Part shown: positions 16,499 to 25,943 of the stretch, piece by piece
How positions within the stretch are numbered: the stretch's first letter is position 1
Layout of the letters: every line of letters starts with the position of its first letter
Assembly: GCF_000292245.2 (NCBI RefSeq)
Contig: NZ_ALPT02000011.1
Coordinates: 1 to 64,000, forward strand
Length of the DNA: 64,000 bases
Direction: 5' to 3'
Origin: Alkalihalobacillus alcalophilus ATCC 27647 = CGMCC 1.3604
GTDB taxonomy: Bacteria; Bacillota; Bacilli; Bacillales; Bacillaceae_D
Notes under the pieces: generated by a model
The model's input: the letters and a program-made list of their open reading frames with translations, nothing else
Database searches by the model: none
Told to the model about the DNA's origin: nothing
Position numbers and translations under genes: made by a program

Positions 16499-18052
16499 TT
16501 ATTTATCTTCTTCAATTTTTCGTTGATAACGGGCAATTTGTGTATATTCCGATTCTAATGTGCGAGATAGATTGATAAATATTGGAATTAATTCTCTATA
16601 TTCCTCAACATGTTCTCGTTTTGGCTGATGCTCAAATGAATGACCAACCAACTCTTCTACAACATCAAGACTATCGACTTTACCTAAACCATATAAGCCT
16701 AATATACAAGCACCTAAACACGATGATTCATAACTTTCAGGAACTAAAACCTTTTGATCAAAAATATCCGCCATCATCTGTCTCCATATTTCAGAACGAG
16801 CAAACCCTCCTGTTGCTTTTATGCTTGTTACCTTTGAATCCATCGCTTCCATTAAAGCTAAAAAGACCGTGTATAAATTAAAAATAACGCCTTCAAGAGC
16901 AGCACGAATCATATCTTCTTTTTTATGACTGAGAGTCAGGCCGAAAAAGGAACCACGTACATCAGGATTCCAAAGTGGTGCACGTTCACCTGCTAAAAAC
17001 GGGTGAAAAAGTAAACCGTTTGAACCTGGTCGAACCCGACTAGCAATTCTTGTCAGCACCTCATACGGATCAATCCCTAATCGTTTCGCTGTTTCTACTT
17101 CACTCGCCGCAAACTCATCTCGAATCCATCGTAACACCATACCGCCATTATTGACTGGTCCCCCAATCACCCAATGATCATTGGTTAAGGCATAACAGAA
17201 CGTTCGACCTTTTGGATCGGTTTTAGGTTTAGGAATGACGGTACGAATCGCTCCACTAGTTCCAATTGTAATCGCCACTTCGCCTTCTTTAATTGCGTTA
17301 ACACCGATATTAGATAAAACGCCATCACTCGCCCCAATGATAAAAGGTGTTGTATGTAAAATCCCCATCTCACGAGCCAACTCTTGATCACAACCAGTTA
17401 AACTCTCCGTTGTCGGTACCAATTTTGATAATTGGTCCGCGGTTATTCCCGCAACTTCAAGGGCTTCTTCATCCCAATCTAATTTCTCTAAATTAAATAA
17501 ACCCATGGCTGAAGCAATAGAATAATCGACAACATATTGATTAAATAGTTTCAAAAAGACATACTCTTTTATACCTATATATTTTTTTGCTTTTAAGGAG
17601 ATATCTGGACGGTCATTCGTTAGCCATGTAATTTTACTTAAAGGTGACATTGGATGAATTGGTGTCCCTGTCCGCAGATAAATTTCATGACCATTCATTT
17701 CCTCTTTAATTTTCCGCGTCCAGCCCTCACTTCGGTTATCAGCCCAAGTAATACAATTTGTTAAAGGTTGATCGTTTTCATCGATTGCAATGACAGCATG
17801 CATGGCACTACTAAAAGAAATAAACGATAAATCTTCAGGAGTGATTTTTGACTTTTTCATTACTCCCTTAATTGACAAAAGAACAGCATGTAAAATATCA
17901 TCTGGATCCTGCTCAGCCGTAGCACTGTTAGGAGTATATAACTCATACCCATTGTTTTCCTGGGCAATAATTTCACCTGTTTCTCGAAATAAAACAGCTT
18001 TTGTACTTGTCGTACCTATGTCAAGGCCCATCATATATTTATGTTTGTCCAC
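16499..18052 (-). CDS. gntK: Gluconokinase, FGGY family
   Basis: This kinase (517 residues) phosphorylates gluconate to 6-phosphogluconate for the pentose phosphate pathway. N-terminal ATPase motif MGLDIGTTSTKAVLF, FGGY signatures (GGPVNNGGMVLRW; ATGGFARSEIWRQMMADIF) and length agree with Bacillus GntK. The start is GTG (residue 1 in DKHKYMMGLD) about seven bases after a GAGGCGAG site. It heads the operon with gntP; upstream is a candidate promoter overlapping a cre-like site. Confidence 0.92.
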   Translation of the reverse strand: MDKHKYMMGLDIGTTSTKAVLFRETGEIIAQENNGYELYTPNSATAEQDPDDILHAVLLSIKGVMKKSKITPEDLSFISFSSAMHAVIAIDENDQPLTNCITWADNRSEGWTRKIKEEMNGHEIYLRTGTPIHPMSPLSKITWLTNDRPDISLKAKKYIGIKEYVFLKLFNQYVVDYSIASAMGLFNLEKLDWDEEALEVAGITADQLSKLVPTTESLTGCDQELAREMGILHTTPFIIGASDGVLSNIGVNAIKEGEVAITIGTSGAIRTVIPKPKTDPKGRTFCYALTNDHWVIGGPVNNGGMVLRWIRDEFAASEVETAKRLGIDPYEVLTRIASRVRPGSNGLLFHPFLAGERAPLWNPDVRGSFFGLTLSHKKEDMIRAALEGVIFNLYTVFLALMEAMDSKVTSIKATGGFARSEIWRQMMADIFDQKVLVPESYESSCLGACILGLYGLGKVDSLDVVEELVGHSFEHQPKREHVEEYRELIPIFINLSRTLESEYTQIARYQRKIEEDK

Positions 18053-18105
18053 TACTCTCGCCTCACCCTCTAATATTTTCCATCACACAGACTTTTCAAC
18101 ACGTA

Positions 18106-18155
18106 AAAAAACGCTTACTTTTCTTATATAATCAACCCGAATATCTACTATGCAA
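18106..18155 (-). promoter_or_regulatory. gntK promoter with CcpA (cre)-like site
   Basis: On the minus strand a -35-like TTGCAT (18150-18155) lies 18 bp from a -10 TTATAT (18126-18131). The 14-mer AGTAAGCGTTTTTT at 18106-18119, just downstream, matches the cre consensus TGWAARCGYTWNCW at 12 of 14 positions. Its position near the transcription start would suit carbon catabolite repression. No palindrome like the known GntR operator was seen. Confidence 0.6.
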
Positions 18156-18343
18156 GAGATCGGATCACCTAACTCCTATAGCGAATTATTATACGTCTTC
18201 CCAACAAAAAATTCTACTATTTTTAATTAAATGATAAATTAGGAGGACATGCTAATCCATGTCTCTCCCTTATTTTTTTACTTCTATAAAATCTATCTTG
18301 ATATTGATTCTATCCGCTCTCCTAACTTTTTTAACAGCCTATC

Positions 18344-19903
18344 TCACCTGCGAAAGTCGATTAATTCGACCACCTTCTTTATGCCTAGGGCACTTATTAA
18401 AAGTGACAACCGTGGTCCACTTTTCTCATTTAATAAAAGTTTGTAAATGTTTTGGAATAATGCTTTTTGATTTGCTTTCATTTCTTTTTTGTCCTCTTGA
18501 GCACATATCGCATAAATGTGAGTCATAAGTGCCTCAGCAGGTAGTTCAATATCACCTTTGATTAAATCAACAAATTTTTGTAAGTGTTCTTGCTCTTGCC
18601 TAGGCAAAGAAGCATAATACGTTTGATTCGGCTGTTCATTCACATTGATTACACGGTGCTTATTATATTTTTTTACCCATTCCTCAACCCGATCACTCAC
18701 CATTCGTAATTCATCTAACGAGTATTTCTCATCAGCTGTATTTAACACTCGCTGCAAAGCGTCCAATTGAAAATGAACAAGTGGGTAAATCCCTGCGATT
18801 TGATTAAAGCTTGGCTCTTTTGTGTGCACTTTAGCACAAGCCAACTTTAATGCAGAAATGATAAAGTCATCCTTTAGTTGACCTTTATTAAATGCCAATT
18901 GATACCTGTCAAATTCAACATAATTTCTTAAAACATCTTCATCCAGTCCAATATGAAAAGACATCTCTGGCTGATATTTAGCAAATAAGAACAAAATTAA
19001 CTCTGGCGAATAAATTTTGAACAAATCATCAAGTGTTAGCACATTTCCAGCTGAGCTAGACATTTTAACATCTGCTCCTTTTAAACGAATAAAATCATAG
19101 GCTGCGTAATCAGGAGCTTCATATTGAAAAATCTCTTTAGCTATAACTTTTGAGACGTTATAACTCCCCGTCTCAGAAGAATGATCCCTCCCTCCTGGTT
19201 CAAATACGACATCTTCCAGTTTCCAACGCATCGCCCAATCCACTTTCCAATTTAGCTTTATTTGATGACGGTTTGATAGTATCTTTCTTTGATTCCGGGT
19301 ACAAACACAACGATAAACAACTTCTCTTCTCTCCAAAACAACCATTTGAATATCAGTTGAATCCTTACCACAATCCTCACAATAAAGAGTAATTGGATAA
19401 AACTCCTCCCTTTCCTCTTCTTTTTGTTCACCCGTTTTAAATTGCATTAAAATATCATAAATTTCTCGTCTTTTTTCTACTGCTAACCAAATATAACTTT
19501 CATAACGGCCAGAACGATATTGCTCCGTTTGGTAAATAAACTCCGGATCAATATCAAACCTTGTTAAAGAATGCTCGAACTGCCACTGGAAGTATTCGGC
19601 GTAGGTGCTCTTTCCTAAAGGGTCAGGAACGTCTGAATAAGGAAGTCCAATATATTTTTCATAAGAAGCTGGTACATTTTGTGGAACTTTTCGAAAGCGG
19701 TCAAAATCATCCCAAGAAAAAATAAACCTCGTTTTTTTACCATAGCTCTCTAATGCTTTTACAACAAAATAAGTCGTTACTACTTCCCTAAAATTCCCGA
19801 TATGAACAGGTCCAGACGGACTAATGCCGGAAGCACAAGTAAATACCTCTTTCTCTGGATACTTTTCGATTAATCTTTCTGCTATTTTATACGCCCAATG
19901 CAT
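18344..19903 (-). CDS. lysK: Lysyl-tRNA synthetase, class I
   Basis: The enzyme (519 residues) charges tRNA-Lys with lysine. It is the class I (archaeal-like) form: HIGN of the HIGH motif in SPSGPVHIGNFREV (near residue 36) and a KMSSSAGN form of KMSKS (near residue 275), plus a Zn-type CEDC...CVC cluster at about 175-205. Most Bacilli use class II LysS; a class I copy is found in some, such as the B. cereus group. The start is the ATG of MHWAYKI, six bases after AGGTG. It is preceded by a lysine T-box leader. Single-gene unit. Confidence 0.93.
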   Translation of the reverse strand: MHWAYKIAERLIEKYPEKEVFTCASGISPSGPVHIGNFREVVTTYFVVKALESYGKKTRFIFSWDDFDRFRKVPQNVPASYEKYIGLPYSDVPDPLGKSTYAEYFQWQFEHSLTRFDIDPEFIYQTEQYRSGRYESYIWLAVEKRREIYDILMQFKTGEQKEEEREEFYPITLYCEDCGKDSTDIQMVVLERREVVYRCVCTRNQRKILSNRHQIKLNWKVDWAMRWKLEDVVFEPGGRDHSSETGSYNVSKVIAKEIFQYEAPDYAAYDFIRLKGADVKMSSSAGNVLTLDDLFKIYSPELILFLFAKYQPEMSFHIGLDEDVLRNYVEFDRYQLAFNKGQLKDDFIISALKLACAKVHTKEPSFNQIAGIYPLVHFQLDALQRVLNTADEKYSLDELRMVSDRVEEWVKKYNKHRVINVNEQPNQTYYASLPRQEQEHLQKFVDLIKGDIELPAEALMTHIYAICAQEDKKEMKANQKALFQNIYKLLLNEKSGPRLSLLISALGIKKVVELIDFRR

Positions 19904-19953
19904 TATCATCACCTCAGCTCATTTTTTACACTCTTTCCTCTTCAACTTTTACA

Positions 19954-20240
19954 AAATAAAAAACTCTCACCACCCAAGATTTTCATCTTGAGGGCGAGAG
20001 TTCAGATTTCGCGGTACCACCTCAGTTTACTTATTGATCGCTCAATAAGCCTTATCAGGTACGGCTTTATTTGCGATACCCTATCCCGATAACGTGGGAG
20101 ACCGTCGTAACATCCCTAAACTTTAAAAGTATAGTTCCATACGAAGCTCAGAGGATTTTTTCAAATAAGAATTCCCACCCCTCTTCTCAGCAACCGAGGG
20201 TCTCTGTCGTTTTCCTTCTTATCTACTCGTCTCGTCATAG
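19954..20240 (-). promoter_or_regulatory. T-box riboswitch, lysine specifier, upstream of lysK
   Basis: On the minus strand this leader has the conserved T-box GGTGGTACCGCG (20011-20022) and a strong terminator (CTCTCGCCCTCAAGATG paired with ATCTTGGGTGGTGAGAG, 19964-20001) with a T-run. The T-box overlaps the antiterminator region. An AAA codon sits in the AAAAAA at 20156-20161 just before CCTCTGAGC, the position of the specifier in the Stem I internal loop. Upstream are Stem I elements (AGAGACCCTCGG / GAGAAGAGGGG). It should read uncharged tRNA-Lys and turn on lysK. The exact 5' end was not fixed. Confidence 0.93.
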
Positions 20241-20488
20241 CCAATAATATTATGAATAAATTACCAGAATTCCAGATTAATTTCAAGTTTTTTTTAAGGA
20301 TACCTATTTAACAATAATCAAAAACTTCCAATAGAGCTCATTTTAATCAGATCGATAATTTAATGCTCATAACTATCAAAGAACATTTTTCATCATGATG
20401 TTGCTTACATCATAAAAATTGTATATAATTGTATTTAGATAATTATCTAAATATCTAATTTTACAATCTTTTTTAGGTGGCGAAAGCA

Positions 20489-20749
20489 ATGAATGACGTA
20501 TTTAAAATTTTAGCAGATCCGACAAGGCGAAAGATTTTGGAACTTTTAAAAGAGCAAGATTTAACAGCAGGTCAAATTTACGAGCACTTTACTATTAGCA
20601 AACCTAGCATTTCCCACCATTTAAGTTTGTTAAAAAGCGCTGATTTGGTCGTGGCCGAGCGAAAAGGTCAACATATTTATTACTCAATCAATACAAGTGT
20701 CTTTCAAGATATTATTCATTGGGTTTTACATTTTCGCGAAAAAAATTGA
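20489..20749 (+). CDS. sdpR: ArsR-type repressor, SdpR-like
   Basis: The protein (86 residues; 90 if a GTG four codons earlier is used) is a winged helix-turn-helix of the ArsR family (ILADPTRRKILELLKEQD, ISKPSISHHLSLLKSA). It lacks the metal-binding CxC. Size and pairing with the downstream SdpI-like gene match sdpR of B. subtilis, the autorepressor of sdpRI. ATG eight bases after AGGTGG was chosen. Confidence 0.85.
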   Translation: MNDVFKILADPTRRKILELLKEQDLTAGQIYEHFTISKPSISHHLSLLKSADLVVAERKGQHIYYSINTSVFQDIIHWVLHFREKN

Positions 20750-20760
20750 GGAGTGGTTTT

Positions 20761-21381
20761 ATGAAGAAGTACTTTATTCAAGTTACGATGATTTTGGTCA
20801 CGCTCATTATTGGTTTTATCGCTTACCCTAATCTTCCTGAGCAAGTTCCACTTCATTGGGGGCTAAACGGATTTGGCAATGAAGTTCACAAATTATTTAT
20901 GTTGCTGTTCTTTCCAACTTTAATGGCTTTTACACATGTCACAATCTCTTTATTACTTAAAGGTCATAAGGGGATTCGTAATCAAAAAACCTTACTATTT
21001 ATTGATAATGGGATGCTCATATTATTATTAATCTTGCAATTGCTCTTTTTAGCTTCGGGATTAGGGTGGTCCTTAAACCAAAACTTCTTTATCGGAATTC
21101 TTATTGGCTCCGTTACCCTTTTAATTGCTAATTTTATGCCAAAATCAAAAACGAACTTTCTATTTGGACTTCGAACTCCATGGACTTTAAAGGATGAACG
21201 AGTCTGGCTCAAAGCAAATCGATTCAGTGGAAAACTATTATTTTTTGTTGGTATACTTATTGTCTCGTTATCATTTATTACTCCTAAAGAAATTGCGATG
21301 ATTAGCTTGATTTTAATTCTTACAGCAGCCTTTATCGCCACTCTAGCTTCTTACATCATTTACCGAAATATAAAAGCATAA
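20761..21381 (+). CDS. sdpI: SdpI-like immunity membrane protein
   Basis: The protein (206 residues, B. subtilis SdpI is about 207) has six predicted membrane segments and the family landmarks LPEQVPLHWGLNGFGN in the N-terminal DUF1648-like part and FGLRTPWTLKDERVWLKANR in the C-terminal part. SdpI protects cells against the SDP cannibalism peptide and signals its presence to SdpR. No sdpABC toxin operon lies in the window, so the immunity unit appears orphan. Ribosome site GAGGAG; start moved 14 codons inside the longest frame. Confidence 0.88.
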   Translation: MKKYFIQVTMILVTLIIGFIAYPNLPEQVPLHWGLNGFGNEVHKLFMLLFFPTLMAFTHVTISLLLKGHKGIRNQKTLLFIDNGMLILLLILQLLFLASGLGWSLNQNFFIGILIGSVTLLIANFMPKSKTNFLFGLRTPWTLKDERVWLKANRFSGKLLFFVGILIVSLSFITPKEIAMISLILILTAAFIATLASYIIYRNIKA

Positions 21382-21394
21382 TAGTTGATCATAA

Positions 21395-21421
21395 AATCGA
21401 GTGGTTTTTTGCCACTCGATT
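21395..21421. terminator. Bidirectional hairpin terminator
   Basis: A perfect 10-bp stem (AATCGAGTGG / CCACTCGATT) with a TTTTTTG loop lies between sdpI and the convergent small membrane gene. Confidence 0.75.
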
Positions 21422-21445
21422 CTTAACATTGACTATAATCTTCAC

Positions 21446-21748
21446 CTACTCATTCTCTTCTATTTTAAATGTCAGAAAAACTTTCACGAGTACAATTAAA
21501 CCTAACACCACTGTAATCATAAAGGTAATCGGATCTCCAGAAAGGTTAAATTCATCCACAATAATCCCTTGTTGAAACAACAATATCGCAGCAATCAAAA
21601 CCGTTAAAACAGAATTTATTAAAATCACATAAGTGCCTTTCCACTTTTTTTGTCCGAATACTAAATATAGAAAGTTTAGAATAACAATGAATGATATAAC
21701 AATATAAACTGGCCGAAATAAATCAAAAGTTCCAAAAGTCTCATACAT
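21446..21748 (-). CDS. Small three-helix membrane protein, partner of the HExxH peptidase
   Basis: The protein (100 residues) has three membrane helices (about 10-30, 40-60, 75-95). It begins 17 bases after the stop of the membrane peptidase gene and shares its transcript, so the two may form a complex or modulate each other. Family not recognised. Confidence 0.65.
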   Translation of the reverse strand: MYETFGTFDLFRPVYIVISFIVILNFLYLVFGQKKWKGTYVILINSVLTVLIAAILLFQQGIIVDEFNLSGDPITFMITVVLGLIVLVKVFLTFKIEENE

Positions 21749-21765
21749 CCTTAACTACACCTCTC

Positions 21766-23343
21766 TTACTCCCCGCTTAATTCTTCTAACAAAATTTCTA
21801 ATTGCTCTCGGTCATTAGTATAAATGTCATCATATTGATCGATAAGTGCTTGAATTAACCATTTCATATCTTTTTCACTTGAAAAAAAGCCGCTTTGAAT
21901 AAAACGATAGTACGCTCGATATGGATTCTCCTCATCATAATCAGCCGCGATATTTCTTATTAACTCAAGATACGATTGATATTGATTATGCTCAAAAGAA
22001 TCGAGCCCTTCTGCCATTATGTTAATCGCTTGCTCTAAATCGATCACAAGGTAAGCACTTGATAGATAATAATAACGATGTAAATTGTTCGGATCTAATT
22101 CCAAGGCTTTTTCATATGCAGCGACTGCTAAATCCGGTTGGCTTTCTTCTAAATAAATCGCTCCTAATTGCTGGTAAGCTTGGACCGCATTCGGAATTGT
22201 CTTGATGATTTTTTCTAATTTCTCGATCTTTTCCTCCGCAGTAAAGTCTGCTTGATGAGCAAAAAGCCATTCATTCGCAAAGCGATAAGCCTCAAAAAAC
22301 TCTTCTGCATAGCTTTTTAATGGTTGACCAACAACTATTTCAAAAGCTTCCTCTACATCCTTTTCAAGCATTTCATCATATAATAGGACTAAAAAATCAT
22401 TGCCTACCGTTTCAAACAATGTATTTAATAAAGCTCCACTTTGCCCATAAATGTCATAAGGAACGACTAAATGCTCGTCCCACCCTTGCTCATAATTAAA
22501 AGCGTCAAACTCAGCCACTTGAAATCGAGGATCAAACTCAATCTTTTTTTCCTCCCTCTCTAAAGCAACACTAACCCCTTCTATTAACCAATCAGGCGCA
22601 TAAACTCCATCATCAAATGAAAAGTAGAGATGATGGATATACTCATGTGCTAAAATGCGTTCATAAAACTCTTCGTCAACATTTGTTTTAATCGGCACGT
22701 GAATAGATTCGGAATAAGGTTGATAGACTCCATAAGCATTCGAGTCCTCATATGGTAACTGATAGGGGTGCTCATAAAATACAACTGATACAGGAGAATG
22801 ATACTGTTCACCAAAATAGTCCTCCCACTCCCCTTTACGAGCGTCAACCATTGCTTCAAAATCGGCAATAGCTTCCTCAGCACGAGCTAAATCCATATTA
22901 TAATAATAAGTGAATTTACCATTAGTAATCTTCGGAAAATCTAAATAGCTATCATCATGCCAATCACCACTTATAATATAAAGATAATCTTGGACTAATG
23001 CGATTCTCTCTGCTGGCCCAGCTACCTCTGTTCGACCATATTGCTGTTCATACAGGTCATTCAATGCCCCTTGCAACCCTATAAACAGCATACTCACTCC
23101 GATAAAAATAGCCGTAAATAATAATAGATATAGATTGTTATACCATCTCTTTATCGGATGAAAGGGTAATCGAAAAAAACCAATTAAGGCAAAAATAACG
23201 ACAAATAAAGCTAAACTACTAACCAGCTCACCGAAAAAAAGCAGTACATCATAATGAACAAAAAAACTTAAAATAACCCAAAGCACAATACTTAAAATGA
23301 CCGCTAAAACAAACCAACCAGTACTTTTTAAAAATGGATGCAA
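21766..23343 (-). CDS. Membrane zinc peptidase (gluzincin, MA-like) with TPR domain
   Basis: The protein (525 residues) has three N-terminal membrane segments (about 8-30, 35-58, 72-92), then a soluble domain with the zinc motif HEYIHH in ILAHEYIHHLYF (near residue 230) and the third ligand region in DWLIEGVSVALERE. The C-terminal half has TPR repeats (QAYQQLGAIYLEES, AAYEKALELDPNNL) and an acidic tail. It is probably an extracytoplasmic metallopeptidase of the Peptidase_MA-like type whose substrates are unknown. Its helices and TPR suggest work in an envelope complex, with the 100-residue membrane protein downstream. Confidence 0.82.
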   Translation of the reverse strand: MHPFLKSTGWFVLAVILSIVLWVILSFFVHYDVLLFFGELVSSLALFVVIFALIGFFRLPFHPIKRWYNNLYLLLFTAIFIGVSMLFIGLQGALNDLYEQQYGRTEVAGPAERIALVQDYLYIISGDWHDDSYLDFPKITNGKFTYYYNMDLARAEEAIADFEAMVDARKGEWEDYFGEQYHSPVSVVFYEHPYQLPYEDSNAYGVYQPYSESIHVPIKTNVDEEFYERILAHEYIHHLYFSFDDGVYAPDWLIEGVSVALEREEKKIEFDPRFQVAEFDAFNYEQGWDEHLVVPYDIYGQSGALLNTLFETVGNDFLVLLYDEMLEKDVEEAFEIVVGQPLKSYAEEFFEAYRFANEWLFAHQADFTAEEKIEKLEKIIKTIPNAVQAYQQLGAIYLEESQPDLAVAAYEKALELDPNNLHRYYYLSSAYLVIDLEQAINIMAEGLDSFEHNQYQSYLELIRNIAADYDEENPYRAYYRFIQSGFFSSEKDMKWLIQALIDQYDDIYTNDREQLEILLEELSGE

Positions 23344-23627
23344 CGTCTAATCCCCTTTAAAATTCTCTTACTTAATTCCATTCGACAAAGACGCTCTTAT
23401 CCCTCTTTTTACCTAGTCCTAACTGATACTATCGAAACCAGTCGACTCTTAATTTACCAATTATATTCAAATAACGGAATCATTTATATCCACCTCTACT
23501 AAAAATAGTTCCTTTCCAAAAATATACTACAAAAGCAGCATCACGCATATGAAATTTCGAACTTTTTCAACAATTCAACTCATAACCTTATGATATAATC
23601 TTTAAAAAAGAGAAGAGGTGCAATCGC

Positions 23628-24551
23628 ATGTCAAATGTAGAATTTATTAAGCTACAGAAGGAAATGTTTACTCTCTTTGCGACTAAAAACTTTGAGGAAA
23701 TTCATCGGTATATCGATAAAGTACAAACTTCTTTCCCAACGCGATTAGACAAAACCCTCTTTTGGACAGCTTGTGCCTACTCCTTACAACAAAAAACGGA
23801 CGAAGCAATCTCAACTTTTTATCAAGGGCTAGAAAAAGAGATTTGGTGGAACCCAAACCTTTTAACTAATGACCCTGATTTACATAATCTCCAAGACGAA
23901 AAAAAATTCCAAGAACTTTTAACCAAATGTGAAGATATTTATGAGACCGAAAAATTAGCAGCTACTGCAAAATGGAACACATATGGTAACCCTGAATCTA
24001 ATACCGGCATCTTTACGCTTCATTGGCGTGGTTCAAGCAATCAAGACTTTGCCCCATACTGGCTAGATGAAAAAACAGAAAACTATCATTTTGGCTTTCT
24101 ACAATCCTCTCAAATCTTTAGTTACAACTCTTATTCATGGGATAACCATGTAACTTCCCTAAATGACATTACCTATTTTTACGAAAAATTTGATCAAGAA
24201 TATAAGCATCCAAACCAAGTTTTTGCCGGTGCATCCCATGGTGGTCACTTAGCGATTGAACTTGTACTCAAACAAACTTTTCCAAAGGTAAACAAATTCA
24301 TTGCTGTTATTCCAGCCATCAAAGATGTCGACTATTTTGAAACCTTGATTAAATCAACTCTCCCTACAAATATTAAGGGTTACATCATTACCGGGGACGA
24401 AGATCCTTTTTACCAAAACACCTTACAATTAATAACCCTTTTTGAAGCTTATCAAATCGATTGCCAATTTATTGTGAAGCAAGGGCTTGGGCACTTTTTC
24501 CCTGATGATTTTACTAGTTTGTTGTCTATTGCTTTAAAACAATTGGCTTAG
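23628..24551 (+). CDS. Alpha/beta hydrolase with helical N-terminal repeat region
   Basis: The protein (307 residues) has an N-terminal helical part (residues 1-100, TPR-like: TACAYSLQQKTDEAISTFYQ) and a hydrolase C-terminal part. The Ser nucleophile is in GASHGGH (about residue 203), the acid in ITGDEDPFY (about 260), and the His in GLGHFFPDD (about 289). It is a cytoplasmic esterase or acyl hydrolase without a clear substrate. The gene stands alone, with GAAGAGGTG before the ATG. Confidence 0.8.
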   Translation: MSNVEFIKLQKEMFTLFATKNFEEIHRYIDKVQTSFPTRLDKTLFWTACAYSLQQKTDEAISTFYQGLEKEIWWNPNLLTNDPDLHNLQDEKKFQELLTKCEDIYETEKLAATAKWNTYGNPESNTGIFTLHWRGSSNQDFAPYWLDEKTENYHFGFLQSSQIFSYNSYSWDNHVTSLNDITYFYEKFDQEYKHPNQVFAGASHGGHLAIELVLKQTFPKVNKFIAVIPAIKDVDYFETLIKSTLPTNIKGYIITGDEDPFYQNTLQLITLFEAYQIDCQFIVKQGLGHFFPDDFTSLLSIALKQLA

Positions 24552-24814
24552 CACAGAGATGTTTTTATAAAATATTTTTAGATTACTTTTAGTTGCACTT
24601 ATTAATAGGGACTTGAACAGTCCAATGACGCCTTCACGAAAAAACTAGCGAGCTGAAATTCCTTTCATTCGCTAGTTTTAATTCAATTCTAGTATTCTTT
24701 TTTCTATATAAAAGCTTTTTAACCTTTGTCACAACTTTCTCAACAGTAAACCCATTTTCTCTAATCACTTCGTAGTGCAACTGATTGTAATATAATCCAT
24801 TACAAAAACTTTCC

Positions 24815-25783
24815 TTAATAATTGGATTTTATAAATTGAAAAAAGCGGTTATCTCCACCAACCGTAATAATTGAATGAGATTCAAATCGAGCCGACGTCT
24901 TCTTTATTCCATTTAATAACAAACCGTCCGTAATCCCAGTTGCAACAAAAAAGCATTTATCGGATTGTACAATTTCATTCAATGCAAAAACTTTACCTGG
25001 ATGATCAATGCCCATTTTTTTACATCTCTCTTTTTCTTCTTCATTGTATGGAATAAGCTGTCCTTGAAAATCTCCCCCCAAACATTTTAAAGCTGTGGCG
25101 GCAATCACCCCTTCAGGAGCTCCTCCAATACCTACGAGCATATCAATTTCATACCGATCAAAAGCCGTCGCAATCGCCCCAGGAATATCTACATCATGAA
25201 ATAATTTAATTCTTGCCCCTAAATTTAAAACCTCATTTATTAGTTCCTCATGTCTCGGTCTGTCCTGAATCATGACCGTTAATTCCTTCACTTCTTTACC
25301 TAGTGCCTTCGCAACGGAGTGCATATTGTCTGTTAATGACTTATTTAAATCAATATAACCCTTTGCTTTAGGTCCAACAGCCATTTTTCTCATATACATA
25401 TCTGGTGCATGAAGTAAGCTCCCTCTTGGTCCTCCTGCAATGACCGTTAACGAATTTTCTTGTCCCTTTGACATTGGTGTCGTTCCTTCAACTGGATCAA
25501 CAGCTATATCTAAATACGGACCACGGCCACTCCCAAGCTCCTCGCCAATATAGAGCATCGGTGCCTCATCCATTTCTCCTTCTCCAATGACAATTTTGGC
25601 ATTCATATCGATCGTATTCATTTGTGAGCGCATCGCTTCTGTTCCAGCACCATCTGCCTCATTTTTTTGCTTCCTGCCAATCCATGGATACGATGCCACC
25701 GCTGCTTTTTGTGAGACAGTAACAAACTCAAGAGCAATTTTTTTTAAATCTTTTTCCGTTAATATCGGCGTTTCAATATTCAT
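24815..25783 (-). CDS. glpX: Class II fructose-1,6-bisphosphatase, GlpX type
   Basis: The enzyme (322 residues) removes the 1-phosphate from fructose 1,6-bisphosphate (gluconeogenesis); GlpX homologues also act on sedoheptulose 1,7-bisphosphate. Metal-binding GEGEMDEAPM and the sugar-phosphate site DPVEGTTPMSKGQ are present. Its place at the end of the C4-polyol gene set fits assimilation of the resulting triose and erythrose phosphates. A terminator separates it from dhaL, so it probably has its own promoter. GAGGAGG precedes the ATG. Confidence 0.92.
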   Translation of the reverse strand: MNIETPILTEKDLKKIALEFVTVSQKAAVASYPWIGRKQKNEADGAGTEAMRSQMNTIDMNAKIVIGEGEMDEAPMLYIGEELGSGRGPYLDIAVDPVEGTTPMSKGQENSLTVIAGGPRGSLLHAPDMYMRKMAVGPKAKGYIDLNKSLTDNMHSVAKALGKEVKELTVMIQDRPRHEELINEVLNLGARIKLFHDVDIPGAIATAFDRYEIDMLVGIGGAPEGVIAATALKCLGGDFQGQLIPYNEEEKERCKKMGIDHPGKVFALNEIVQSDKCFFVATGITDGLLLNGIKKTSARFESHSIITVGGDNRFFQFIKSNY

Positions 25784-25896
25784 GACTTACCTCCTCAACC
25801 AAGAATATTAATACAAATTATTTTATTTTTATACATTATTAATTATAAATTATCCCTTCCTCTAAAATCACATCGAGGAAAAAGTCTTATGATTAA

Positions 25897-25927
25897 TATA
25901 GGCTCCATCTTAATGAAGGAGCCTATA
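25897..25927 (-). terminator. Hairpin after dhaL
   Basis: A perfect 10-bp stem (TATAGGCTCC / GGAGCCTATA) lies 17 bases past the dhaL stop. The T-run is weak, so some read-through into glpX is possible. Confidence 0.6.
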
Positions 25928-25943
25928 ATTTGTCAGCCATCTA

